Origin: JASBTN01 sp965228805
Lineage (GTDB): Bacteria > Pseudomonadota > Alphaproteobacteria > Rhodobacterales > Rhodobacteraceae
Direction of reading: 5' to 3'
NCBI RefSeq assembly: GCF_965228805.1
Contig: NZ_CBDDIE010000003.1
Span: forward strand, 1,860,001 to 1,924,000
DNA length: 64,000 nt
Each line of letters opens with the position of its first letter. The first letter of the stretch is position 1. The translations under genes and the position numbers were made by a program. Positions 44,781 to 53,226 of this stretch are shown in pieces. The notes under the pieces were generated by a model. That model searched no databases and was not told where the DNA came from. It saw nothing but the letters and a program-made list of their open reading frames with translations.

Positions 44781-44789
44781 TGTGATTCG
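44781..44789 (+). promoter_or_regulatory. PaaX-like operator core before the paa operon
   Basis: TGTGATTCG matches the invariant core of the E. coli PaaX site as I remember it (TRTGATTCG). It lies 63-71 nt upstream of the paaJ start. On the minus strand it falls between a TTGCGC (44795-44790) and a weak TATTGC (44772-44767) with 17-bp spacing, the position of a repressor site. The flanking bases match the longer consensus only partly. Confidence 0.5.
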
Positions 44790-44802
44790 GCGCAAGAGAT
44801 TT

Positions 44803-44838
44803 GTTACAAAAACTGGAACGCGAGCAGTTTTCTGTAAC
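44803..44838. repeat. inverted repeat in the paaJ / HTH-regulator divergent region
   Basis: GTTACAAAAACTG (44803-44815) and CAGTTTTCTGTAAC (44825-44838) are inverted copies differing by one extra base, separated by 9 nt. The region is divergent: paaJ starts at 44718 to the left and a HTH gene starts at 44953 to the right. It could be an operator for the HTH protein or a transcript hairpin. Confidence 0.55.
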
Positions 44839-44952
44839 TTGACCTTTTCGGCGGGTTGAGCTTGGTGGCAAACATTCCCAAAATGCAAAAAGGTGGTTTC
44901 GCAAAACGCAACAACGGGTCGTCCTAGGGGATGACTCTTCTTGGGATGGATC

Positions 44953-45735
44953 ATGTCCAGCACTCGTGAGCTGTACGGTATTTTCGCCGACAATCTCCGC
45001 ATTCTGACGCAGGGGCAGCGGTCTGTTTCCGAGCTGTGCCGCGAGCTGGGGGTGAATCGCACCCAGTTCAACCGGTATCTGAGCGGCCAGGCCAGCCCGC
45101 GCCCGGAGGTCCTGCAACGCATCTGCAGCCATTTCGGCGTGGACGCGCGCATTCTGCTGGAGCCGCTGCACCAGCTTTCCGACACGCGGGCCGAAATGAT
45201 CCAGCCGTTCAACGCGATCTTCGACTATCTCTATCGTGGGCGCGAGCTTTTGGCCCTGCGTAGCCCGCCACCGGAGGGTATCCACCGCTATTGGCAGCGC
45301 TCGTCACTGAACAAGGACTGGGTGAACAGCTATACAGTGCGGCTGTTCTGGCATCAGGGCGCGATGATGTTTCGTGCGCTGGAGGATCCGGGACGCGATG
45401 GTAACCCGGCCATCCCGGGGCGTCCGGGCCGTGACATTCGCGGCTGGCTGATGGATCAGGACGATGGGATCGTCATGCAGGCCTTTCAGCCTGCGGGCAA
45501 ACGGCTGAGCTTCAGCTTTCTGTCCTACCCGGCCCTGTCCGACAGCCAGGTCTATCCGGGGCTGGTGATGATTAGCCGTCCGGCCATGCGCCAGGTGACG
45601 CGGATTGAACACTGCGCGTTGGAGCTGCTGCCCCAAGGCGGCAAGTTGATGCCCGCTTTGCGCAATCGGGGAGGGCGCTGGACCGACCAGCTGACGGGGG
45701 AGCTGCGCTCGGTCCTATCGGGGGCTATCAGCTGA
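44953..45735 (+). CDS. XRE-type helix-turn-helix transcription regulator
   Basis: A 260-aa protein with an N-terminal XRE-like HTH at about residues 20-70 (QRSVSELCRELGVNRTQFNR, then YLSGQASPRPEVLQRI) and a C-terminal domain of about 180 residues of unknown fold (WQRSSLNKDWVNSYTVRLFW; FSFLSYPALSDSQVYPGLVM) that may bind a ligand. It is divergent from the paa operon. Short direct repeats (TGCAAAA, CGCAAAA) lie upstream at 44883-44908. A role in paa or acyl-CoA control is possible but not shown. An in-frame TTG at 44941 is an alternative start. Confidence 0.8.
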   Translation: MSSTRELYGIFADNLRILTQGQRSVSELCRELGVNRTQFNRYLSGQASPRPEVLQRICSHFGVDARILLEPLHQLSDTRAEMIQPFNAIFDYLYRGRELLALRSPPPEGIHRYWQRSSLNKDWVNSYTVRLFWHQGAMMFRALEDPGRDGNPAIPGRPGRDIRGWLMDQDDGIVMQAFQPAGKRLSFSFLSYPALSDSQVYPGLVMISRPAMRQVTRIEHCALELLPQGGKLMPALRNRGGRWTDQLTGELRSVLSGAIS

Positions 45736-45740
45736 GGCAC

Positions 45741-46682
45741 TCAGCCGGTTGTGTAATCCAGGATTGCCAACCAGACCCAGATCGACAGGATCGACAGGCC
45801 CGTGGCCACCAGCACCAGCGTCGCCGCCACCCGTTTGCCGACACCATACATATTGGCAAAGACATAGGTGTTCACCCCCGGCGCCATCGACGCCGACAGC
45901 ACCGCAGACCGCATTTGGCCCGTGGACAGTGACAGGAGGTTGCCCAGGGTAAAGGTGATCGTGGGGTGCAGGATCAGTGATGTGGCGGCAATAAGGGCCA
46001 CGATCTTCATGTCGCCTTCGGGCCGGTAGCGCACCAGCACCCCGCCCAGGCCGAACAGGGCGGCAGGCAGGGCGGCGCCCGCCAGCAGGTCCACCGCGTC
46101 ATTGACCACGCCGGGTACGGTGAGGCCCGACAGGTTCACCGCAAAGCCTGCCACGATGCCGATCACCAGCGGGTTGCGCGCCATGGAGCGCATCACGCTC
46201 ATCAGGGTCTGGCCCAGACCGACGCCCTCTGCCTTGGCGAACTCCATCGCGGTGACGCCGATCGTGTAGCAGAACGGCGCGTGAAGCGAGATCAGAACGA
46301 AGTTCGGCCCCAGAGCCTCCGCCCCATAGGCGCGTTCGGTAATCGGCAGGCCCAGCAGCAGCAGGTTGGAAAACAGCCCGCCAAACCCGATGGCAACAGA
46401 GTCCGTCCAGGGCCGTTTGAACAGGTACCGCGCGCCCAGCAGCCCCACGGTGAACCCGGCCGCCGAGCCGGTGTAGAAGCTGATCAGCAGGGCCGGGTCA
46501 TAGGACGCCGCCAGGTCCAGCCGCGAAATTGCACGAAACAGCAGGACCGGGATGGCGAAGCTTTGCGTGAAGCTCATCAGCGCATCCATGACCTGGCCGG
46601 TGAACAGCCTGCGCCACACGGTCACATACCCCGCCGCGATCACCAGAAAGACGGGCAGGATGACCTCGACCAGCGCGCTCAT
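45741..46682 (-). CDS. AEC-family (auxin-efflux-carrier-like) transporter
   Basis: A 313-aa inner-membrane protein with ten hydrophobic segments in two sets of five, beginning MSALVEVILPVFLVIAAGYV, with a conserved FTQSFAIPVLLFRAI segment in the first half and SMAPGVNTYVFANMYGVGKR near the C-terminus. AEC proteins export or take up organic anions such as malonate or malate; substrate cannot be told. It is convergent with the HTH gene (5 nt between) and is the last gene of the minus-strand row from dacA. Confidence 0.88.
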   Translation of the reverse strand: MSALVEVILPVFLVIAAGYVTVWRRLFTGQVMDALMSFTQSFAIPVLLFRAISRLDLAASYDPALLISFYTGSAAGFTVGLLGARYLFKRPWTDSVAIGFGGLFSNLLLLGLPITERAYGAEALGPNFVLISLHAPFCYTIGVTAMEFAKAEGVGLGQTLMSVMRSMARNPLVIGIVAGFAVNLSGLTVPGVVNDAVDLLAGAALPAALFGLGGVLVRYRPEGDMKIVALIAATSLILHPTITFTLGNLLSLSTGQMRSAVLSASMAPGVNTYVFANMYGVGKRVAATLVLVATGLSILSIWVWLAILDYTTG

Positions 46683-46685
46683 GGC

Positions 46686-47483
46686 TCAGATATCGTAGCT
46701 GATTGTCATGCCGTCATAGGCGGCGGTGACATGGTCCGGCGTCTCGGCCTCGACCCGGGCATGGTCCAGGTCGATGTGCATGTTGGTCAGCACCGCGCGG
46801 CGGGTGCCTGATCGCGCGATCCATTCCAGCGACTGTTCCAGATGGGCGTGGGTTGGGTGTGGGGTGTAGCGCAATGCGTCGATCACCCAACAATCCAGCC
46901 CCATGAGCGTGGTCCAGGTGTCTTCCGGGATCTCGTTCACATCCGGCAGGTAGGCCAGGTCGCTCACCCGGAACCCCAGCGAATTGATGCGGCCATGGCC
47001 GACCGTGAACGGGGTCAGGGTGATCTCCCCTCCTGCGCCCTCGATGGTCACGTCGCCGTCAATCGTGTGCATGTCCAGGATCGGCGGGTAGCTCGACCCT
47101 TCGGGCTGCACGAAGGCGTAGCCGAAACGGGCAAACAGCGCGTCCTGGGTGGGCGGGTCGGCCCAGACCGGCAGGCGGGCGCGCTGGTTGTAGACGATCA
47201 TGCGCAGGTCATCGATCCCGTGCACGTGGTCGGCATGGGCGTGGGTATAGACCACCGCGTCCAGGTTGCCGATGCCCGCGTCCAGAAGCTGCTGGCGCAT
47301 GTCCGGCGAGGTGTCGATCAGCACGCGGGTGGTGCCTGCGGCCTCCTCACGGGTCACCAGCATCGAACAGCGGCTGCGCCGGTTCTTGGGGTTCGCGGGA
47401 TCGCAATCGCCCCACTCGCCGCCCAGCCGCGGCACCCCGCCCGAGCTGCCACAGCCCAGGATGGTGAAGGTCAGGCGCCCCAT
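46686..47483 (-). CDS. MBL-fold phosphodiesterase-type hydrolase (PhnP/RNase-Z-like)
   Basis: A 265-aa metallo-beta-lactamase-fold enzyme with LGCGSSGGVPRLGGEWGDCD, the metal motif THAHADHVHGID, TVGHGRINSLGFRV and TNMHIDLDH near the end. The Cys-rich part (SSGGVPRLGG, then CDPANPKNRRSRCSM) fits the PhnP branch, which acts on cyclic phosphodiesters. It overlaps tatD by 1 nt. There are no other phosphonate genes, so the name PhnP is only a family likeness. Confidence 0.88.
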   Translation of the reverse strand: MGRLTFTILGCGSSGGVPRLGGEWGDCDPANPKNRRSRCSMLVTREEAAGTTRVLIDTSPDMRQQLLDAGIGNLDAVVYTHAHADHVHGIDDLRMIVYNQRARLPVWADPPTQDALFARFGYAFVQPEGSSYPPILDMHTIDGDVTIEGAGGEITLTPFTVGHGRINSLGFRVSDLAYLPDVNEIPEDTWTTLMGLDCWVIDALRYTPHPTHAHLEQSLEWIARSGTRRAVLTNMHIDLDHARVEAETPDHVTAAYDGMTISYDI

Positions 47484-48286
47484 CAGGCAGCCGCCTCATA
47501 GGCCGTGACTTTGGAAAACAGCCGATCGAAATTGGCTTGGGTCTGGGCGGCGAAATCGGCGTAGTCCATGCCGAAGACCTCGGCCCCGACCTTGGCCGTG
47601 TGCATCGTATAGGCCGGTTCATTTCGCTTGCCACGGAAGGGCGGCGGCGCAAGATAGGGCGCGTCGGTTTCGACCAGGATGCGGTCGATCGGGGCGGCGG
47701 CGAAGATGTCGCGCACCTCCTGGCTTTTCGGGAAGGTCGCGATGCCGGACATGGACAGGTAAAAACCCAGATCCACGCAGGTTTTCGCCAATTCCGGGCC
47801 GGAGCAATAACAATGCATCACACAGGAATATGCGCCCTTGGCGTGTTCCTCGGACAGGATGCGGGCCATGTCCTCATCCGCCGCGCGGGCGTGGATGATC
47901 AGGGGCAGGCCGGTCTGGCGCGCGGCCTCAATATGGATGCGCAGGCTGTCCTTCTGCACCTGCGCGCTTTCGGCGGTGTAGTGGTAATCCAGCCCACTTT
48001 CACCGATGCCCACGAATTTCGGATGCTCGGCCAGAGCGACCAGCTCGTCCACGGTGGCAAGCGGTTCCTCGGCGGCGCTCATTGGGTGGGTGCCTCCGGC
48101 AAAGAAGACAGGTGCGTGGGCCTCGGCGATGGCCTGCACCTGCGGGATGTTGCGCAGGCGGGTGCAGATCGTGACCATGCGCGTCACGCCGTTCTCGGCC
48201 GCATTGGCGATGATCTGATCCAGCTGGCCCTCGAAATCCGGGAAGTCCAGGTGACAGTGGCTATCAGTGATTTGGGGAATGCTCAT
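47483..48286 (-). CDS. tatD: TatD-family metal-dependent DNase
   Basis: A 267-aa TIM-barrel hydrolase with DSHCHLDFPDFEGQ (first metal His pair), GESGLDYHY (metal Glu), PLIIHARAADEDM, MHCYCSG and VETDAPYLAPPPFRGKRNEP. TatD proteins are Mg-dependent 3'-5' exonucleases. I chose the ATG at 48286, which starts directly before the conserved strand, over upstream in-frame starts inside holB. Confidence 0.93.
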   Translation of the reverse strand: MSIPQITDSHCHLDFPDFEGQLDQIIANAAENGVTRMVTICTRLRNIPQVQAIAEAHAPVFFAGGTHPMSAAEEPLATVDELVALAEHPKFVGIGESGLDYHYTAESAQVQKDSLRIHIEAARQTGLPLIIHARAADEDMARILSEEHAKGAYSCVMHCYCSGPELAKTCVDLGFYLSMSGIATFPKSQEVRDIFAAAPIDRILVETDAPYLAPPPFRGKRNEPAYTMHTAKVGAEVFGMDYADFAAQTQANFDRLFSKVTAYEAAA

Positions 48287-48293
48287 GGCCGCC

Positions 48294-49421
48294 TCATCGG
48301 GCGGCAACTGCGTCCGCCGTTTCATTGATCCTGAAGACCATATCAAGGATGAGCGCAGAAGGGTCAAGGTTCACCGCACGGCCATGCTGGGCGGCGGCGG
48401 ACAGCTCCTGTTGTGTCGTGGCCCAGGCGCGGGCGGCGGGACCGCCGGGCGACAGGCGGGACAGGATCGCAGCCTCGTTCGGCGCGGCTTCGGCGGCGGG
48501 GGGCAGACCGGCGCCGGTGCGGGCCAAGCGGGTCAGGAACAGGTCGAAAAGATGCAGGATCAGGTCATAACGATCCGCGTTCGCCGCACCGGTCGCCTGC
48601 GTAGAAAGCTTCAACGCGCGGGGTCGGTCATAACGCGGTGCCTCGGCAAAGGTCGCGCAGATTTCACCATAGAGCCCCAGCCCATCCAGATGGGTCAGTG
48701 TCAGCGCCTCACCCACCGACCCTGCGGCCAGCTGACCCAGGGCATCGGTCTGGATGTCGCCCTCGGCTCCGGCGGCGGCCAGCGCCTGGGTCAGAACGTC
48801 CGGTGGCAATGGGGCCAGACGCAGTTCGCGGCAGCGCGAGCGGATGGTGGGCAGAAGCCGCGTGGGCTGGTGCGAGATCAGCAGAAACACGGCCCCCTCG
48901 GGCGGTTCCTCCAACAGTTTCAGGATCGCGTTGGCGGCGTTTGTGTTCAGCTCATCCGCGGAGTCGACGATGACCACACGCCGCCCGCCGTCCGAGGCTG
49001 ACATGTGCAGAAAACCCTTGAGTTTGCGGGTCTCGTCGACGCGGATGTCCTGGGAAAGCTTGTCGCCCTTGTCGTTCGGCCCACGGCGCAGCAGGAACAA
49101 CCCGGGTTCGGACAGCGCCATCAGGCGACGCGCCACCGGGTGTTCGGGGTCGATATCCAGGGTCGATGGCGGTTCGGGCGCGAACATGCCGCCATCATCG
49201 GGCGGGGTCGCCAGCAGAAATCGCGCAAGCCGCCAGGCGAGCGTCGCCTTGCCCACGCCACGCGGGCCGGTGATCAACCAGGCGTGATGCAGGCGACCGG
49301 AGGTGTAGGCCTCCAGAAAACGGCCCTCGGCCTCGGATTGGCCCAGCAGGTTTTCGGTTTCCCGTGGGTGTGGGGCGCCTTCAACACGGTCCGGTTCCGG
49401 CAGGTCGGCAGGGTCGCTCAT
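48294..49421 (-). CDS. holB: DNA polymerase III delta-prime subunit
   Basis: A 375-aa clamp-loader subunit with Walker-A-like ITGPRGVGKATLAWRLA near residue 50, VVIVDSADELNTNAANAILK (sensor region), LLEEPPEGAVFLLISHQPTR and RSRCRELRLAPL (SRC-like motif). It is part of the replisome clamp loader. It overlaps tmk by 4 nt and lies 7 nt before tatD, the conserved tmk-holB-tatD order of alphaproteobacteria. Confidence 0.94.
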   Translation of the reverse strand: MSDPADLPEPDRVEGAPHPRETENLLGQSEAEGRFLEAYTSGRLHHAWLITGPRGVGKATLAWRLARFLLATPPDDGGMFAPEPPSTLDIDPEHPVARRLMALSEPGLFLLRRGPNDKGDKLSQDIRVDETRKLKGFLHMSASDGGRRVVIVDSADELNTNAANAILKLLEEPPEGAVFLLISHQPTRLLPTIRSRCRELRLAPLPPDVLTQALAAAGAEGDIQTDALGQLAAGSVGEALTLTHLDGLGLYGEICATFAEAPRYDRPRALKLSTQATGAANADRYDLILHLFDLFLTRLARTGAGLPPAAEAAPNEAAILSRLSPGGPAARAWATTQQELSAAAQHGRAVNLDPSALILDMVFRINETADAVAAR

Positions 49422-50041
49422 GACATGCGGGTCCGGGCGATATGGGCGACGTCCTTGGCGACCTCGTCAATCGAGCGCGCCCCGTCCACCACGACGCAGC
49501 GGTCGGCAAACTCCAGCGCCAGGTCCAGGAAGCCTTCGCGCATCTTCGCCTGCAGCTCGGCGCCGAAATCCTCAAACCGTTCCTCGGTGCCGCCACGCCC
49601 TTTTGCACGGGCGTGGCCGGTGTTCGGGTCCATGTCGATGATGAAGGTCAGATCCGGTTCGCGCCCGATCATGAGGTCATGAAGTGCGTCCACCTGGGCG
49701 CGCTTGTTGCCGGAACGGCTGCCCTGGTAAATCCGCGTGGAATCCGCAAACCGGTCACAGATCACCGTCTTGCCCTCCGCTAGGGCCGGTTCGATCAGCC
49801 GTTCCAGATGGTCGCGCCGCGCAGCGGTAAACAGCAGCAGTTCCGTCTCGGCCGACCAACGGTCCGGGTCGCCTTCCAGCACAAGGGCGCGGATTTCCTC
49901 GGCCCCCGGGCTGCCGCCCGGCTCGCGGGTGTGGATCACGTTGTGGCCTTCTGCGCGCAGGGTTTCGGCCAGCAGGCGCGCCTGGGTCGATTTGCCCGAC
50001 CCGTCGATGCCCTCGAAGGTAATGAACAGCCCGTCCTGCAT
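49418..50041 (-). CDS. tmk: thymidylate kinase
   Basis: A 207-aa kinase converting dTMP to dTDP: P-loop FEGIDGSGKSTQARLLA, TREPGGSPGAEEIR, and DRFADSTRIYQGSRSG. The lid region (KGRGGTEERFEDFGAELQAK) carries the RGG-type residues. Full length. Its start overlaps the dacA stop by 1 nt. Confidence 0.96.
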   Translation of the reverse strand: MQDGLFITFEGIDGSGKSTQARLLAETLRAEGHNVIHTREPGGSPGAEEIRALVLEGDPDRWSAETELLLFTAARRDHLERLIEPALAEGKTVICDRFADSTRIYQGSRSGNKRAQVDALHDLMIGREPDLTFIIDMDPNTGHARAKGRGGTEERFEDFGAELQAKMREGFLDLALEFADRCVVVDGARSIDEVAKDVAHIARTRMS

Positions 50042-51213
50042 CAGTTGGTGGCCGCCTCGGGCGCAGCGCCTGTGCTTCCGCCCTGGATCATGCCGATGAC
50101 CTTGCCGGCAGCCGCTTGTAGGCGCGGCACGAACCCTGCCTTGCCCACGGCGGCCTCGGCATAAAGCGGCACGGTCATTTCCGGCAGCCCATCGCGGGCG
50201 ATGATCATTTGGCCCAGTTCCTGACCTTCGGTGATCGGCGCCTCGATGGGGCCGTTCCAGGTCACCTTGGCCTCGATCCCGTCACGCTGCATCGCGGGGA
50301 CCAGCATTTCAATGTCAGCCCCGGGGACCAGGCCAACGCTTGGGGCGTCGCCCAGCCAAACCTCGGCCTCGGCCACACGTTCGCCCGCCTTCACGGGCGT
50401 GCGCATGGCGAACTGGCGGAAAGCCCAGTTGACCACGGCCTCGCTCTCCTCGGCGCGAGCGGATTCGCTGTCCAGCCCCGAGATCACGAAGACGACGCGG
50501 CGTTTACCCTGAAGGGCTGAGCCGACCAGGCCGTAGCCCGCCTCCTGTGTGTGGCCCGTCTTCAACCCGTCCGCGCCGATGCCCAACCGCAAAAGCGGGT
50601 TGCGGTTGCGGCGGTTGTCGGGCGCACGGCCATCGAACAGGAACTCAGTCTGGCTGAAATAGGGGTAGTACTGCGGGAATTCGGTGATCAGGCGGCTGGC
50701 GAGGATTGCCAGATCCTCCATCGACATGCGCTGCGCCGGGTGCGGCCAGCCGGAGGAGTTACCAAACGAGCTGTTCATCATGCCCAGGGCCTCGGCGCGT
50801 TCGGTCATCATGCGGGCAAAGGCGTCCTCGGTGCCGCCGAGGGCCTCGGCTACGACCACACAGGCGTCATTGCCCGATTGCACGATGATGCCCTGGATCA
50901 GTTCCTCGACCGTGGGACGGTCGGTGGTGTTCAGGAACATGGTCGAGCCGCCCATCGCCTGGGCCCGGTCCGACACGCCGAACTGCGTGTCCATCTGTAC
51001 GCGCCCGTCCGCCAGTGCCTCGAACAGCATGTTCAGCGTCATCAGCTTGGACATGGAGGCTGGCGGCAGAGGCACGTCGGCCTCTTTCTCGAACAGGACC
51101 GTGCCGGTGGTCACGTCCAAGACGAAGGCCGAGCTGGCGCGGGTCTCGAATGCGTGGGCGGGAACGGCCAAGACGGCCGCGAAGGCGGCGGCTAGAAGGG
51201 CAAGACGGCGCAT
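50041..51213 (-). CDS. dacA: D-alanyl-D-alanine carboxypeptidase (PBP5/6 type)
   Basis: A 390-aa exported penicillin-binding protein. The signal peptide ends near AHAFET; the serine motif is PPASMSKLMTLNMLF (SxxK), the second motif VQSGNDACVV (SxN) and the third DGLKTGHTQEAGYGLVGSA (KTG). A C-terminal beta-sandwich domain and amphipathic tail follow. It trims D-Ala from peptidoglycan pentapeptides in the periplasm. It lies 19 nt after the SPOR lipoprotein gene, a pairing often seen with RlpA. Confidence 0.94.
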   Translation of the reverse strand: MRRLALLAAAFAAVLAVPAHAFETRASSAFVLDVTTGTVLFEKEADVPLPPASMSKLMTLNMLFEALADGRVQMDTQFGVSDRAQAMGGSTMFLNTTDRPTVEELIQGIIVQSGNDACVVVAEALGGTEDAFARMMTERAEALGMMNSSFGNSSGWPHPAQRMSMEDLAILASRLITEFPQYYPYFSQTEFLFDGRAPDNRRNRNPLLRLGIGADGLKTGHTQEAGYGLVGSALQGKRRVVFVISGLDSESARAEESEAVVNWAFRQFAMRTPVKAGERVAEAEVWLGDAPSVGLVPGADIEMLVPAMQRDGIEAKVTWNGPIEAPITEGQELGQMIIARDGLPEMTVPLYAEAAVGKAGFVPRLQAAAGKVIGMIQGGSTGAAPEAATN

Positions 51214-51232
51214 GTGGGGCGTCCTTTCCGGC

Positions 51233-52138
51233 TCAGTGGGTCACGTAGTAGGCATCGGCAAAGCCCAATGCCTTGATCTTCTTCAGAAGGGCAGCACGTT
51301 CGCTGGCCGAGGTGGCCGGGCCGACCACGACGCGCCAGAAGGACTTGCCTGCGGAGCTGCCGGGCTTGATGGTCGGAACCATCCCGGCGCGGCGCAGGCT
51401 TTCGGCGGTGTTGGCGGCGTTGCCCTCGACGCTGAAAATGCCGATCTGGATGAAGGGTTTGGCCAAGCCGGACGCAACCGGCGCGCGCGGGGCAGGGGCG
51501 GCGGGCGGCGGTGTCTCGACTGCGGCGGTGGTGGCACCGGTTCCGGTGGCGGCCTCGACTTCGTCCAGAGCCGCGGCAGCGGCGGCGATCGGGTTCGTCT
51601 CAACCTCGCCGGTGTCGTCCAACGTTTCTGCCGCGATCTCCTCCGCCGGTTCCAGCGGATCATTTCCTGCGGTGGGATCCTGTTCAGCAGTCGGATCTGG
51701 CACCTCTTCGCGACGAAGGGCGGTCACGTTCAGCGTGACCGGCGATCCCGCCAGCATGCCCAGCGCGTCGGCAGCATCCGAGCTGACCTGGAAGCGCGGC
51801 CCGGGCACCTCGCGTTCGCGACGGAACAGGGCGCCGATGACAAACTTGCCGTTGGCCTCATTGCGGATGATGACGCGTTCGGGGTCCTGAGCCTCCGGGT
51901 GGGCCACCCAGACGCCGCCAAGGCTGGGACGCCCGTCCCACAGTCCGTTCTCGGTGATCTGAAAGACCTCAGGTGCTTCGACATCTCGTTCGACCAGCCG
52001 CGTTTCGCCCCCGGCCCGCGGCGCGGTTTCCCCTCCGCCGCCTTGCAGAAAACCGGGCATCTGCCCAGGTTCGCATGCCGAAAGAACTACCGCGCTGCCC
52101 AGAAGTAGCGCCACTGCCTGCGTGGTCCTGCGTTTCAT
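51233..52138 (-). CDS. lipoprotein with SPOR domain (RlpA-related region)
   Basis: A 301-aa lipoprotein: signal MKRRTTQAVALLLGSAVVLS with lipobox LSAC, a Gly-rich linker, a double-psi barrel-like region (GVWVAHPEAQDPERVIIRNE, then FQVSSDAADALGMLAGSPVT) similar to RlpA, an acidic Pro/Ala linker, and a C-terminal SPOR domain (IQIGIFSVEGNAANTAESLR; KSFWRVVVGPATSASERAA) that binds denuded glycan at septa. It precedes dacA, consistent with peptidoglycan remodelling at division. The central domain departs from the standard RlpA sequence, so I leave the symbol blank. Confidence 0.82.
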   Translation of the reverse strand: MKRRTTQAVALLLGSAVVLSACEPGQMPGFLQGGGGETAPRAGGETRLVERDVEAPEVFQITENGLWDGRPSLGGVWVAHPEAQDPERVIIRNEANGKFVIGALFRREREVPGPRFQVSSDAADALGMLAGSPVTLNVTALRREEVPDPTAEQDPTAGNDPLEPAEEIAAETLDDTGEVETNPIAAAAAALDEVEAATGTGATTAAVETPPPAAPAPRAPVASGLAKPFIQIGIFSVEGNAANTAESLRRAGMVPTIKPGSSAGKSFWRVVVGPATSASERAALLKKIKALGFADAYYVTH

Positions 52139-52319
52139 GTCATGCCCCTTGAACCCAACTGCCCTGTTCGGGGCTTCCACCCCTTGTTGCGCGCAGTCTA
52201 GCGAGCCGCTACGCCCCTGAAAAGGCCGCGCCGTGCATTCGGCACAAATCAGCCCGCATTTCGCCCTTTCAAAATCCCGCGACCCGGGCTAACCCTGTGC
52301 GAATGCGGCCCGCACCCCC

Positions 52320-52409
52320 GGAGGAGTGGCAGAGTGGTCGAATGCACCGGTCTTGAAAACCGGCGAGGGTGAAAGTCCTCCGTGGGTTCGAATCCCACCT
52401 CCTCCGCCA
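52320..52409 (+). tRNA. tRNA-Ser (anticodon UGA)
   Basis: A 90-nt class II tRNA with encoded CCA. The acceptor stem is GGAGGAG (52320-52326) with CTCCTCC (52399-52405), the anticodon TGA is at 52354-52356 in loop CTTGAAA, a long variable arm (CGAGGGTGAAAGTCCTCCG region) follows, and the T-arm is GTGGGTTCGAATCCCAC. It reads UCA and other UCN serine codons. Confidence 0.97.
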
Positions 52410-52598
52410 AAAACGTACCTAAAAATCAATGAAAGACAGTAAGGTGTAGGATTCCTTGGCGACGTCGGCCCGCTTCGCATCCCCATAGGCGTTCGTGCTT
52501 GCAGGGCATGACATGCACTCACTGAAACCTCAAAAACTCTACACTCCGTGCCGAACTGCGCACTTTTGATCGCAGCGAGGTGGTCCATGAAAGCACGA

Positions 52599-53147
52599 TC
52601 ATCGAGAACGGCAACTGGACACTGGTCCGGGAGAACAACTGCCAATGCTTTCAGCCATGTCCATATAGGAATGCGCAAGGCCCTCAGCTGTGGGCATGGG
52701 GCAGGGGCGCGCTTGCGGTTGAACAAGACCGGCGGCTTTGACGATGGTATTGATGAAGTTGAAGATCCCGACGACTTCAACGGTTTCGTAGAGTGCGGCT
52801 TGGCTCCAGCCAGCGCTCAAGGCTGCCTTGAATGCGCGATCCAGCTCTCCGCTATCGCCCACGATCAGGCGGCGTGCATATTCCGCCAGCGGTTCGACGT
52901 CGACATTGGGCTGGGCGTTTGGGGCTGTCAAAACCTCGGCGAATAAGGAGTGGTAGAAGGCGCAATAGGCGACATCATTCTGCTGCGAAACGATGGCCGC
53001 AATCGTTTCACGCTGCCCCCGCGACAGCTCTCCATCGGCGCACATGATACTATTGAGCAGGTGGAGCAGCGGCTTGGAGTTCCGGGGAAAGGCCCTCAAG
53101 ACCTCGGTCAGTCCGCTGTTTGGCGTAAGTCCTTCAAAATGTGCCAT
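52599..53147 (-). CDS. AhpD/carboxymuconolactone-decarboxylase-like protein
   Basis: A 182-aa all-helical protein resembling the peroxidase-related CMD/AhpD family: RGQRETIAAIVSQQNDVAYC, then AFYHSLFAEVL matches E-x-I-x-x-x-V-S-x-x-N-x-C-x-Y-C-x-x-x-H, but the first Cys of the CxxC pair is Val here, so only one redox Cys remains. EPLAEYARRLIVGDSGELDR and AALYETVEVVGIFNFINTIV are also family-like. The start at 53147 is chosen because it precedes the fold; a longer frame overlaps the nrdF 3' region. Standard peroxidase activity is doubtful. Confidence 0.7.
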   Translation of the reverse strand: MAHFEGLTPNSGLTEVLRAFPRNSKPLLHLLNSIMCADGELSRGQRETIAAIVSQQNDVAYCAFYHSLFAEVLTAPNAQPNVDVEPLAEYARRLIVGDSGELDRAFKAALSAGWSQAALYETVEVVGIFNFINTIVKAAGLVQPQARPCPMPTAEGLAHSYMDMAESIGSCSPGPVSSCRSR

Positions 53148-53226
53148 GCCCGTCCCCTGTTCGCCCACGAACCATCCAGTTAAGGATAGGAACAAAAGGG
53201 TAGCACAAAGCGGCGCCCCTTTGCGT

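Noticed and set aside
52320..52598. Attachment-site or genomic island at tRNA-Ser
   Set aside because: No direct repeat of the tRNA 3' end is found in the window and no integrase gene is present.
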